A stretch of 64,000 bases of DNA from Physcia stellaris (lineage: Eukaryota > Ascomycota > Lecanoromycetes > Caliciales > Physciaceae): the NCBI GenBank assembly GCA_018902385.1, contig JABSSW010000063.1:124001-188000 (forward strand), written 5' to 3'. A model generated the notes under the pieces. The model had not been told where the DNA came from, searched no databases, and saw only the letters and a program-made list of their open reading frames with translations. Within the stretch, counting starts at the first letter, position 1. Each line of letters opens with the position of its first letter. This document shows, piece by piece, positions 1-9,400 of the stretch. A program made the position numbers and the translations under genes.

Positions 1-449
1 TACATGAGCTGAGTGACCTGCCTCACATGACCATGAGCATCTACTGGTTCAAACATTGACCAGAATATCTCGTAGGAAATTTCGAATTCATCCTAGCTGG
101 TCTTTTAATAAAGTATCAACAAACCATCATGACATTTCGTGTATTATTATTGAACTGGAATTTACAATCCACTTTCAGCAACCACTGCCCATGGAGTGAA
201 GATCAACTACCAAGTAATAAAACTTGTGGTATCCCGTATTTTACCGGAGTAAACTATCACCGAGCCCGGAGCGATCTAGATCTCGATTCTCATTGAAGCT
301 AAGCTAGCCTCGCTACCCCACCATCCCGAGCGCCGCCTCTACCAACGACAAGGATCACCACCCTGTCACTATCCGCTCACAAGTGCTGATCTTACACTGA
401 CCAGCTAATTCGCCAATTGTTGTCGCAAGAGCCCAGCAAAGCGGTCGTC
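1..449. other. Intergenic region upstream of the Taf14-type gene
   Basis: No coding exon could be supported here. Base composition is that of the gene-rich side. An AATAAA-like string near 107-112 could belong to the 3' end of a gene outside the window. The last 150 bases or so should hold the promoter and 5' UTR of the following plus-strand gene, but I see no clear TATA box. Confidence 0.5.
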
Positions 450-1504
450 ATGCCTGATGTGAGTTCCAACACATCCAGCAGCTCCCATTCACTACATGCA
501 GAGCGCGCCGAGCTGACTTCAGAGGCAGAACAAAGTCACACGCAAAATCAAGATCGTTACAGAGCAGCAGATCATGTCAGTCCTCAAGCCCAGCTCGTGG
601 AGCGCCCTTTACTATTATCACCAAGCTAATCTACGACACATAGCGATAAGCCATCCGGCGTCGAAGGCTACCCTCAGCGCTCATGGTCGATTCAAATCTT
701 CCTGCTCGGTGCGAATGATGAAGAGCTTCCAGCCAACATCTTCGACAAGGCGAAGTACATGCTTCACCCAAGCTTTCCTGTTCCCGAACATAGTACGTTG
801 AGATCCTACAGAAAGGCGACAGCATTGGAGAGTCGAGCTAAAATCTGCTCCAGCGCTCAAAAAACCGCCATTCCACCTCAAGCAAGAAGGATGGGGCGAG
901 TTCGACATGCAGATCATCCTCACTGCCATTGATCGAGGCGGAGACCATACCATAACACACGATCTCAACTTCCGAAGCCCGCGCTACGAGGCGTTTCACA
1001 CTGTGGTATGGTTCAGAGTGAATCCTTGACCGCCCGCTATAAGACTAATTCCGTGGAATCATGCAGACCTTTAAGAACCCCAAGCCAGCGCTTGCCGCAG
1101 CTCTGGCAGAATCTGGTCCTATGGAGAACGGAATCAAGAAGAAGGGCGACGAGTCGGCGAAGAAGAAGAAGAGGGCTGATCGAGGGGTGAGTGGCCTCAT
1201 CCTTAAGGGTCATCAACATAGAACAGGACTGACTCAATATATAGGTCGATATGGAGAAGCTGGCCGACAACCTGCAGCGCCTGACCGAAGATGACCTTCT
1301 ACAAGTCGTGCAGCTTATACATGACAACAAATCCCCCGAGACGTACACCAAAAATGATGTTGAGCGTAAGATCGATTGTTTACATGCCCTGTCCCTTTTG
1401 TGAAGCTGACAGTACCTACAGAGGGCGAATTCCATGTCGACCTTTATACTCTTCCCGACAGCTTAGTTCGTCAGCTTTGGGATTTCACGCAGGAAAAGCT
1501 ATGA
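450..1504 (+). CDS. taf14: YEATS-domain protein of the Taf14 type (TFIID/TFIIF/chromatin-remodelling subunit)
   Basis: Spliced by eye as exons 450-458, 529-575 (or from 523), 644-792, 854-1005, 1067-1186, 1245-1365 and 1422-1504, giving about 226 residues, close to yeast Taf14 (about 244). Phases join cleanly and all introns are GT..AG, 56-70 bases. The YEATS domain covers about residues 4-125, with the SWSIQIFLLG strand, the HPSF motif and EGWGEF, which holds the tryptophan of the acyl-lysine pocket. A Lys-rich linker (about 140-158) follows, then a C-terminal ET-like domain from VDMEKLADNL to the stop, containing EDDLLQVVQLI and GEFHVDLYTLP. In the family this nuclear protein reads acylated histone H3 and is shared by several transcription and remodelling complexes. 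The three-residue first exon makes the start the least certain part. It converges with the next gene. Confidence 0.9.
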
Positions 1505-1953
1505 TGGGGCATTTAACGGCTTCGGTTGCAATACCCGAATGGATTAAGTGTGAATATAATCGCACAATGTGGGCGTTCAGGTAAAATGGTGTTTATGCCG
1601 GGGCATATCAATGGAAAATTCTTGTTGCAATAATTGATTTCTTAAGGTGTATTCACAGGGGAAAAATTGAGTCCCAAGAATGAGATATAGAGGCCTGGCC
1701 TCGATCAAGGTCTCTCTGCTCGAATCCTCTTGTAATGTGCATAATGCACCCTGCAGTGACGCGCCCTCAACGTCCTCCTGAATCGTCTATCAGAAACGGT
1801 GCGTTGGACCCAGTCTGATATCGAAAGGGGCCCTCTGGATCAGTCGATCTATTCCACCTAGCTGCCAATTGTTGAGCACCAAGCCATCAATGTGCTTCGA
1901 TTGAAACAGCGCATTCTCAATGTTTGTTCTCTTCATCGCCGGATAAGTCACAT
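1505..1953. other. Intergenic region between convergent genes
   Basis: This 449-base gap holds the 3' ends of the Taf14-type gene (+) and the Ebp2 gene (-). No further coding exon is supported. The open frame that runs over the end of this gap on the plus strand is a shadow of the Ebp2 last exon. Confidence 0.6.
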
Positions 1954-3317
1954 TTACGTTTTCGCCCTTCTACTCTTCCCCAATCGCCTCGTTCCTTGCT
2001 TCTGTCCCTTCATCTTCTTCGCCGAAAAGCCGCTTAGATCACCCGTCGACACCGCGTCTCCGCTTTTCGCAAAGCGTTTCTTGCCCCCAAATCCAAATTT
2101 CTCATCCTTTTTCTGTCGTTTGTTCGGCCGTCCTCGACCTCGGTCGCCGCTTCTCGATGCTTTCCTGGATGAGCGATCGGCTTTATCTGCCTTGCTAGCG
2201 TCTTCGAGAGCGATGTCGAAGAGGTCTTCTTCGTTTGGCGCGGTGACATCTGCGTTTTTACGTTCTGGGAGCAATTAGTACCTGCACCGACCCCCTAAAG
2301 CCTGAGCAGGATCTCTGATCGGTGTTCCAGAGGAAGAGACAGGTCAACGTACTTCTCTTCAAGATGTCGATTTTCCCCAGCATGTCTCTCTTCTGCCGAT
2401 CCCTCTCCTGCAGCTTCGCCACCTGCACCTGTTTCCCGAACTTCTTTAGATCTCGCTGCTTCCTCGCCTCGGCGGCGGCTTTCTTGTTCGCCGCCTCGTC
2501 CGTCATCTTCTGCTTTATCTTCCCCATATGCTCATCGCTCTTCACCATTTCCGCGAAATAATCATTGGGTCGCGAGAATGGGATCCCTTCTTTCTTGAGT
2601 AGTGCGCGTGCTTCATTAGAGGAGTCCAGGCATTGTTTGTAGAAGGCGAGTTCTCGAGTTAGATCGTCGTTGACGTCTGATATCACGATTGGGGAGGCGG
2701 AGAGGAGGGACTGGTGTGTGGAGAAGGGGAGAGAGGTGGAGGGGGCTATGGATTTGTGAGCTGCGAGGAGGGCGCTGGTGTTGTTTATTGTGAGGCGTTG
2801 GTGGGGTAGAATATCCGCTTTTTCGTCTGAAGCGAGAGACTCGATGTCTGAGAGGGGGATGTCGTCTTCGTCTTCGTCTTCGTCGTCTTCATCCTCCTCT
2901 GCCTCTACAGCAGGTCCTGTTCCATTCGAAGTTGTGGCAGCTTCGGCAATAGCCTCCTCCATTTCCAGGCTGCCGTCACTATCACTATCGCTGTCATTTA
3001 TCCGCGAGGTATCGATCTACAAGAGGTTTTCAGCACCTAGTTTACTAGTGCCTTGGATTGGTACGACATACCTCAATTGGCGCTGCTTCTTCGCTCTCGT
3101 CACTCTCCCATCCATCGCTCTCCTCCTCAAGCCTCGACTTCGTCCCGTCGAGCTGAGCTCCGTCTTCCCCTATGATTTCACCATCTGAAGCATCCTTGGA
3201 GACTCTAGACGTCTTTCTCCTCTCGGCTTGCTTCTGCAGCTTCTTTTGCTTCTCGAGCTTGTAATCTCTACCTTTATGTGCATCCAGCGCCGCTAGTAGC
3301 TTGCTTTTCTTTGCCAT
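1954..3317 (-). CDS. ebp2: Ebp2, rRNA-processing / 60S ribosome biogenesis factor
   Basis: Three exons, 3317-3072, 3016-2353 and 2264-1954, give 406 residues (yeast Ebp2 is 427). Introns of 55 and 88 bases have GT..AG ends; the second has a textbook TACTAAT branch site just before its acceptor. The N-terminus is Lys-rich, a long Glu/Asp run lies near residues 110-125, and the conserved core includes ELAFYKQCL, RPNDYFAEMVKSDEHM and the Lys/Arg-rich helix ending in DILKRKRKNAD, which is rebuilt exactly across intron 2. EEDLFDIALED and the basic tail RGRGRPNKRQKK complete the family pattern. Ebp2 acts in the nucleolus in 27S pre-rRNA processing and 60S assembly with Rrs1. It shares a 653-base divergent promoter with the Hsbp1-like gene. 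Confidence 0.93.
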
Positions 3318-3970
3318 TGAGTTTTTGCGGTAAAGGAAACCTCTACACTGAACTTGAAGGAATTAGGAAGAGTATTATAGCCGAGATATCTCTTGGATCC
3401 TCGGCGCAGCTGGATGTAGTACCGTGGTCAGACTATAGGTTATGATAGAGAGAACCATGAGTCCGATGCTATTGTTCTAAATGTGAATTTGATATTGTTT
3501 GACTGTTTTTGATCGTATGTTCTTTTAGTGACTTTCCTGACTGGATTTCGCCACAATCCCGCGAAAGGTGAATTCAAACCCTGAGAAAAAAAGACTCCAC
3601 ATTAACAGAGCCATACACCTTCACGAATACTCTGTGATTTTGCAGAAGGTTAAGACACAACTCTCTGATGCAGAGAAATCCTCAAAGCTTCAACCCTAGC
3701 CGCTATCGACACGATCAACCCTTATCTTAGAGCCTCCCCCACGATCACCCCACGTGGCGGAAGCACTAGCTCGGGATGGCAGCTCTAAGCTGGGACCTGC
3801 ATCATCGTCTGAACCGCTTCGAGCGACCTAACAGCAGCGCCATTGTTACAACCCTGTTCTGGGACGCTCCCGTTTATCCTCTTTTCTGCGGCGGTGCTGG
3901 TCGCTCCAGCTTGGTCGAGATCGAGGCTCTTCACACCCGGCCCCTTGCTATCTACAAAGTCACCGTTGAG
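3318..3970. promoter_or_regulatory. Divergent promoter between Ebp2 and the Hsbp1-like gene, with a CACGTG box
   Basis: The 653-base gap separates two divergent start codons. A palindromic CACGTG E-box lies at 3751-3756, about 215 bases before the Hsbp1-like ATG. In fungi this is a bHLH site of the Cbf1 type, but a single match is weak evidence. The part from 3776 is an open frame in phase with the chosen start and is more likely 5' UTR. Confidence 0.5.
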
Positions 3971-4367
3971 ATGGCCTCGCAAGAGCAGGACAGCGTGTCT
4001 GAGGATGGTCATTTGCATGCTGCTGCTGTATGTCAAGTCTTTTGAACTTGCTGGTGTGACATGGATAAGAGTGACAATTTCAGGAGGCTAACGACTGACT
4101 TGAGCTGCTCTAGGATCTGAGTCCCGAGGCGAATGATATGATCAAGGCTGTGGACGAAATGCTCGAGACCATGACGACAAAGTTCCACAAGATTTCTTCT
4201 GAAGTCTTTGCTAAAAGTGAGACTGAATCATTCGTGGCTTCGGGTAGAGCTACTAGAGCTATACTAATATGAATATAGTGGATGAAATGGCCCAACGAAT
4301 CGATGATCTCGAGGCAGCAATCAAGGCAGGGAGCGACCAAACTACCAGTGACGGCGTTGGGTCTTAG
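3971..4367 (+). CDS. Heat shock factor binding protein 1 (Hsbp1)-like small coiled-coil protein
   Basis: Exons 3971-4027, 4114-4216 and 4279-4367 give 82 residues, matching the small size of the Hsbp1 family. Introns start GTATGT and GTGAGA; the second carries ATACTAAT before its acceptor. After an acidic N-terminus, the core runs from DLSPEANDMIKAVDEML through TMTTKFHKISSEVF to DEMAQRIDDLEAAI, a continuous heptad-patterned helix whose RIDDLE string is the family signature. Animal Hsbp1 forms a coiled-coil oligomer that binds the HSF1 trimerisation region; the fungal role is less clear. An in-frame ATG at 3776 would add 65 residues, but these have no family resemblance, so I prefer 3971. Confidence 0.88.
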
Positions 4368-4695
4368 AGCAGGCGTGAAGAGGAAGATGGCATGGTGCCC
4401 GCATTCATGACAGCGACTTCTCTTTAATAGCGGATACCCGGACAGATCGGTGAATCGACGACTTAGTAAATTACATCTAGAGAACATGTTATACCACCTA
4501 CAGCATTCAGGGTATGGATACTCAGAGAGCATAGCTGATTGTTGAAACAAAGTTCAATCAAGACTCGAGCACTATTGATTATCGAGGGACGACTTGGTTT
4601 GCCAATAGCATATGCACCTCCACAATTTGGGTTCTCTATGCAAGCATCCAGTATATTGATTCTCCAGGACTATCCCAACGGATCTTCTTTTAGAC
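4368..4695. other. Intergenic region between convergent genes
   Basis: The 328-base gap holds the 3' ends of the Hsbp1-like gene (+) and the disulfide isomerase gene (-). I see no coding exon, RNA gene or repeat in it. Confidence 0.6.
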
Positions 4696-5842
4696 CTACA
4701 ACTCGCTCTTCTCTTCTTCCTTCTTAGAGAACGACCTCAGAATATTGGCTCGCGACGTGAGATCATCCAGCTTCTCAGGTGCCAGTCCACCTTTCTTCAT
4801 TATACCCTCTAGCCGCGCCAGTTCCTTTTCAGCATACTGTTGGCTGTCCCCGAGCTTTGCAAAGACTTTGATGTAGTACTGGGCATATTTGTCCTTGAGA
4901 CCATTGGCTGCTTTCGTAACCTCTTCCGAGAGTGACGAGATGCTTTCGCCAGCAGCGTATTTAGACACGATAGCGTTCATGGACTCGATGATGCCAGCCG
5001 TGGGGCCTAGTCCACCACCAACAGCGCGGTGGGTGCCGGCCTTCTCATTCATGAATTGGACTAGGTCGGCTTCTGTGCGTCCGCCGTTGTACGGTTCAGG
5101 CGTAGTAGATCCCTTGGGAAAGTACTTGATGGTAGGGTATGAGCTCACGTCCTGACTCTTGGCCGTCGCCTTTGAGTTTTCCGCTTCGGCGTCAACCTTG
5201 GCGATCAGGACCGATGGTTCGGAAGCGAAGTCTTTCGCCACCGTTTCCCAAACAGGTGCCAAACTCTTGCAGTCTATGGCGGAGTCAGTATGAAATCAAT
5301 AGTGAAGTGGGGTTCAGGGAATTCGTACGCCCACACCACGGTGCAGTAAAGGCCACCAAGACATCCTTTTCGCTTCCAATCTGAGTCTTGAAGGTAGAGT
5401 CCGTCAACATCTCAACAGCACTCGGTGCTGCCTTCTTGCTCTTGCTCTTGATGCCGACCTTGCCCTGAATAAATTCCGTCAAGCTCTCAATATCTCGTCC
5501 GCCAGTATAGTCCTCTGGGGTTTCGCTCTTGCCGTCGAACCATTTCAATGTAGGAAATCCTTGGACACCAAATCTTCGCCCGAGCTCTTTCTCTTCGTCG
5601 GCGTCAACCTTGGCGATTGTGACTTTATCCTTAGCGGACTCGAAGCTGGTCGCTAACTCCTCGTAGACTGGAGCCAGCTTCTTGCAGTGCCCACACCATG
5701 GTGCAAAGAATTCAACGAGGGCTGGCTTGCCAGACTTGAGGACAATGTCATCGAAATTGCTGGGTATTAAGTCGATTACCGAGGAAGCATTGGTGCCGAG
5801 GATAGCGAGGGAGGCGAGAACGAAATAAATTAGTCGAATCAT
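4696..5842 (-). CDS. tigA: ER protein disulfide isomerase with two thioredoxin domains and an ERp29c-like tail (TigA/ERp38 type)
   Basis: Exons 5842-5329 and 5273-4696 give 363 residues. A hydrophobic signal peptide occupies residues 1-20. Thioredoxin domain a holds the WCGHC active site (Cys50, Cys53) and domain a' a second WCGHC (Cys170, Cys173). The only intron (55 bases) splits the His codon of that second site, and splicing restores it exactly. A helical C-terminal region (about 270-355) matches the ERp29c-like D domain. The protein ends in KSEL, a variant of the HDEL/KDEL retrieval signal. It should oxidise and isomerise disulfides in secreted proteins in the ER lumen. Its upstream region has a CACGTG box and a long imperfect palindrome. 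Confidence 0.94.
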
Positions 5843-6379
5843 GACTGGAGAACGTGAAGATTCAGAGTACGTGAAGAGTTAAAGTGCTGTTAGACAGTAT
5901 CAATCTGAGTGTGATCGGTGGTAGTATAGTGTCGCTCGTCAGAAGTCTTAAATGGCTGAAGATGCCACCTTTTTGATACGCCGAGGCGCATCAAAAAGGC
6001 GGCTCGGGCGGTTATGATACGAATGCACGTGATTGCCTTACCCCTTTCCAGCCCCTTTCATTTTGGTACCTACATACATATGCAACGGTTTGATTCACAA
6101 GCCTACTCATAATTCAGCACGTCCATTACGATGTTGAGAATGTCTGAACTATGGTGGCTACATCTTTCACAAGTCTTGCCAAAGGCCTTGGCCCTGTGAA
6201 CATTCGCAACAACGGAATTAGCGACGAGTAAATGTGACTGAGCTTCTGCTATCGTATCCACATCTAGCCACGAGATCGCATTGAGAAGGTAGATGGATCA
6301 CCTGATGTCGTAGTCTAAATCATGAGCTTTAGAATCCTTCTTGCACCCCAACTCCCTCGACATCTGGAGGATATCCACT
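5843..6379. promoter_or_regulatory. Promoter of the disulfide isomerase gene and 3' flank of mkt1
   Basis: Both neighbours are on the minus strand, so this 537-base gap holds the isomerase promoter and the mkt1 3' end. A CACGTG palindrome lies at 6026-6031, about 185 bases before the isomerase ATG. The imperfect palindrome at 5964-6003 is listed separately. I see no coding exon. Confidence 0.55.
5964..6003. repeat. Imperfect 40-base palindrome in the isomerase promoter
   Basis: CCTTTTTGAT (5968-5977) and ATCAAAAAGG (5990-5999) are perfect inverted repeats. Inside them CGCC and GGCG pair around a two-base centre, and outside them GCC pairs with GGC. Only two base pairs of the 19-pair stem are mismatched. 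It lies about 120-160 bases upstream of the isomerase ATG and could be an operator for a dimeric regulator or a hairpin in a 5' UTR. Confidence 0.6.
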
Positions 6380-9082
6380 TCATCTCCGTCCAGCAAGCCA
6401 TTCATTCACCTCGTCCCACATACCCTGTTGTTTTACGTCTTCTCCTGCTAAGCTCACAGCGCTGTAGACCTGTTCTTGTTAGTCTTATCATCGGATGGTA
6501 GAATTAGCATTGTTGAGCTTACAGCGTCCCACAGTTGCAACGTATCGCCCAAGCTAGCTTTGAAGTCGCAATTGGGTATCCAACCCTGGGCCGTGGTTTG
6601 CTGTTTCTCCCGAGTGTAAGGATTCATTGGGTCCTCCTTCCCATTGAGTTCGTCTAAATAGCTCATGATAACAACACCTAACGCACAAGAATGTTCTTCA
6701 TAAAGCGGGAGCCTGGGAATTATCAGCGGATAGCTAAGGAAATTTAACCTCTCGACGTCGTACCCGAGTGCCAGATCCATCCAATCTTCACGATCTCGAT
6801 CAACGTGACCCTTGAGAAACAAAGTCGCAAGACTCATTTCTAGGAGATCACGGAGAGCAACATGCAGTACGGTGATCAATTCGCGATAAGCCAGGAGGTG
6901 ACGGCTTAGAGGACCACGATAGCCTTTCGGTTGATGTTGTAACTTACCCAGAGTGGCAATTCGAGACACCAACATACAGTTGCGTTTATCGATATCTAAT
7001 ACAGGTTAGTCACGATGACAACCAAGTCGTTGGCAGGGAATGACGTACGCGAACCGCGTATGGGTGCCCCCGAATAGCCCTCAAACATAGTATCAGCATT
7101 CAACAGGCCAAAACGCAGTAGCTCAACCGCGAGGAATGCGGCCTCTTCCTGCTCTTTACTTGGGCCGACCTTGGATAACGCGGCCTGCAAGACTTTGCCC
7201 CATGAGGTCAAATAGTGCTTCTCATCGATATATTCTCGCATTTGGAGAAAGCGCCATATAGCGTTCGCACTTATTTCGTGTCGAGTTCTTAATAGCTGTC
7301 GACAATTAGCGTTATGAAGCTGACACAGTGCAAATACTTACCTTATCTTCGTCTTTAGATTTTGCAGTCACGGTTCGCTCAGCAAAGGAAGTGTCGGCTA
7401 AGCTACAGATGGCGAAGGACAAAGAGCCTGGCACGAAATTTTCTGATGATGCCTAAAATATCGACGATGAGCGCTTACGACTTCAGGACGTATTGACGTA
7501 ATGACACTTACCTCGAGCTTTCGGCGCTGCTCGACAATAGCATCACCTCGCACATTCCACTGAGCGAGCAGTCCTTCATCAAAAGGGATGATACTTTTGA
7601 TAGTTTTCTTCTGCTCATTATCGGGTTCAAACCAATATTTGGTAGTTATTGTTTGCGCATTCTTGTAGTAAAAGTTAAGCGAGCCTGCTAACAAGGCAAG
7701 CGTCTGGTCTCGAAGTGGCTGTAGCTGCGTTTTAACCAGTGTCCGGTATACGAGGCTGTCGCCACCATCGAAGGGTGCGGGAATGTGGACGGTGCCGGAG
7801 TTGAGAGCCCCTAGGAATCCTGGGCGGATCATGCCACGTGAAAGATACATATTCAATTCCTCTGGTAGTCGACAACCGACACAGATGTGCATATCATCAG
7901 GAGCATGGTCTTTGTCGAGTACCTCAACGTCACCTTCGCTTGTAATGACCGGGTGGTGTTTGATTCCGGTCATCGTTCGCTTATATCTGTCAAGATAATC
8001 GATTTTTTGTACCAAAGGATCACTGGAGTACTGTGAGCATAGGCGGATCACGCTGCGATTATTCGACATGAGGAGGTTCACCACATCGCGAAGCATGTAA
8101 CCCTTTGGATAATTTGCTGGATTGCATAGAGGAGGAAATTGCTTCAGGAGGCTAGAGCCAGCGAGCAAACAGGCATTTCGGAAAACGTCGACCGGGATAT
8201 GGCCAAGTTCATCCAGGCATCTTCGTTGGTCGACCCAGCGGAACGATGACGCATCCATATCGAATTCCAGAACATTTGGCGTATTGCCCTTATCGGGAGC
8301 ATCTGGTGTTACATGCGCAAGCTCAAACCTCGTAATGATTTTATCGATACCAAAGACAAAAAGTTCCGAAGGACCATAGACAGCGTCAATGAATTGGCTA
8401 GGGTGTTTTTCGAAATATACAAGCTGTGGCTTGAGTCAGGCTATGCGGTGCGAACGATGGACATCACATACCTGAGCCAATGCACTATAAGGCGCAACAA
8501 TGAAGGGGATGTCATTCTCATGGAGGACCTTCTTCAGGAATGGTACTAATGCCGCTGGAGTGGGAGCGCCTGCGTTCACTGTTAGAGCATTGAATCCATA
8601 ATTCACTGCATCAAGGGCGCCAAAAGGACCAAAGGGTGTAAGACCGGATTCCCGAAAGACAGCAATAGCCTCTTTGGCTTGATCTCTCTCGTATATATCA
8701 AATGCTGTGGTATTTGCGCGGGCGGACGCAATCGAAGCAGCGAAATGATCATCTTTGATGCCCCAGTCGAGCCCATTGAAGACGAAGTAGAGCTTCAAGC
8801 CACAAGACTGGATTTCCCCGAGGTCCTTCAAGATCTTCTCTTCGAGCGCAAGCGGAAAGCCTCCGAGAGCAGAAAGTAGGGGTTCCTTATGAGAGGCGAG
8901 CAGGACTTCAAGGTAGTAGAGTGCGTCGATGCCAATGACACTGCCTTTGAGACAGGTAAGAGGCATCGAGCGTGTTACGCGGGTCGCAACATGGGTGTCC
9001 AAGACAGGGACTGAAGGTAGGTATGATTAGCGTGAAGAAGAAATAGTTGCAATCCCGATGACTTACTGCCCTGAGGAGCCAT
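6380..9082 (-). CDS. mkt1: Mkt1, XPG-like post-transcriptional regulator
   Basis: Seven exons, 9082-9067, 9010-8472, 8423-7512, 7452-7342, 7295-7049, 6995-6523 and 6469-6380, give 795 residues (yeast Mkt1 is 830). All six introns (46-59 bases) are GT..AG and all phases join. The N-terminal XPG-like part contains VIGIDALYYL (Asp34) and the XPG-I-like strand VAPYSALAQ (178-185) followed by YGPSELFVFGIDKIITRF. The acidic residues expected in an active flap nuclease at that strand are missing. The Mkt1 C-terminal domain has KGYRGPLSRHLLAYREL and LRDLLEMSLATLFL. In yeast Mkt1 works with Pbp1 at polysomes and affects mRNA fate and M2 killer dsRNA maintenance. The six-base-overhang first exon encodes only five residues. 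The AT-rich transposon block starts about 320 bases upstream. Confidence 0.93.
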
Positions 9083-9400
9083 AGCGACAAATTGTAAGGA
9101 CTGTATTAAACCAACAAAGATTATGCACAACCAGAAGCTCCAGACGCCCTTTCAATGCAAAATGCTGGACACATAAATATTGCGGGGTGAGATTGGAGGA
9201 TACTTTTCTGATCTGGGGTTCAGGCCTGAGGCCAAGGGGTCCAGGGGAGCGAGGGGATGAAGTTCCGGCGGGCCGAAGTCCGTCCGGACTTTTGTTAGTA
9301 AGCTAGAATCTTATTGGGCATTTCTGTTGTCTCGGGCCGTGTAGCCGAAGCGTCACAGGGTTCGGGCTTCTTACCTACACGTCTGGATCAAAAATCGGGT
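9083..9400. promoter_or_regulatory. Promoter region of mkt1, ending at the AT-rich block
   Basis: This is the whole space between the mkt1 ATG and the mutated block, so the promoter is at most about 320 bases long unless it extends into the block. A 16-base interrupted palindrome, AAGTCCG-TC-CGGACTT, lies at 9276-9291. Its CCG/CGG halves recall Zn2Cys6 half-sites, though spacing and orientation are not diagnostic. The last GG dinucleotides before the change in composition are at 9397-9399. Confidence 0.55.

Noticed and set aside
3776-3970. N-terminal extension of the Hsbp1-like protein from ATG 3776
   Set aside because: The frame is open and in phase, but the 65 extra residues resemble nothing in this family of 70-90 residue proteins. 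It is kept as probable 5' UTR.
6380-6469. Alternative last exon of mkt1 using the acceptor at 6461-6462
   Set aside because: That acceptor changes the frame and ends in a basic, unrelated tail. The acceptor at 6471-6470 gives VYSAVSLAGEDV...NEWLAGR, which matches the Mkt1 end.
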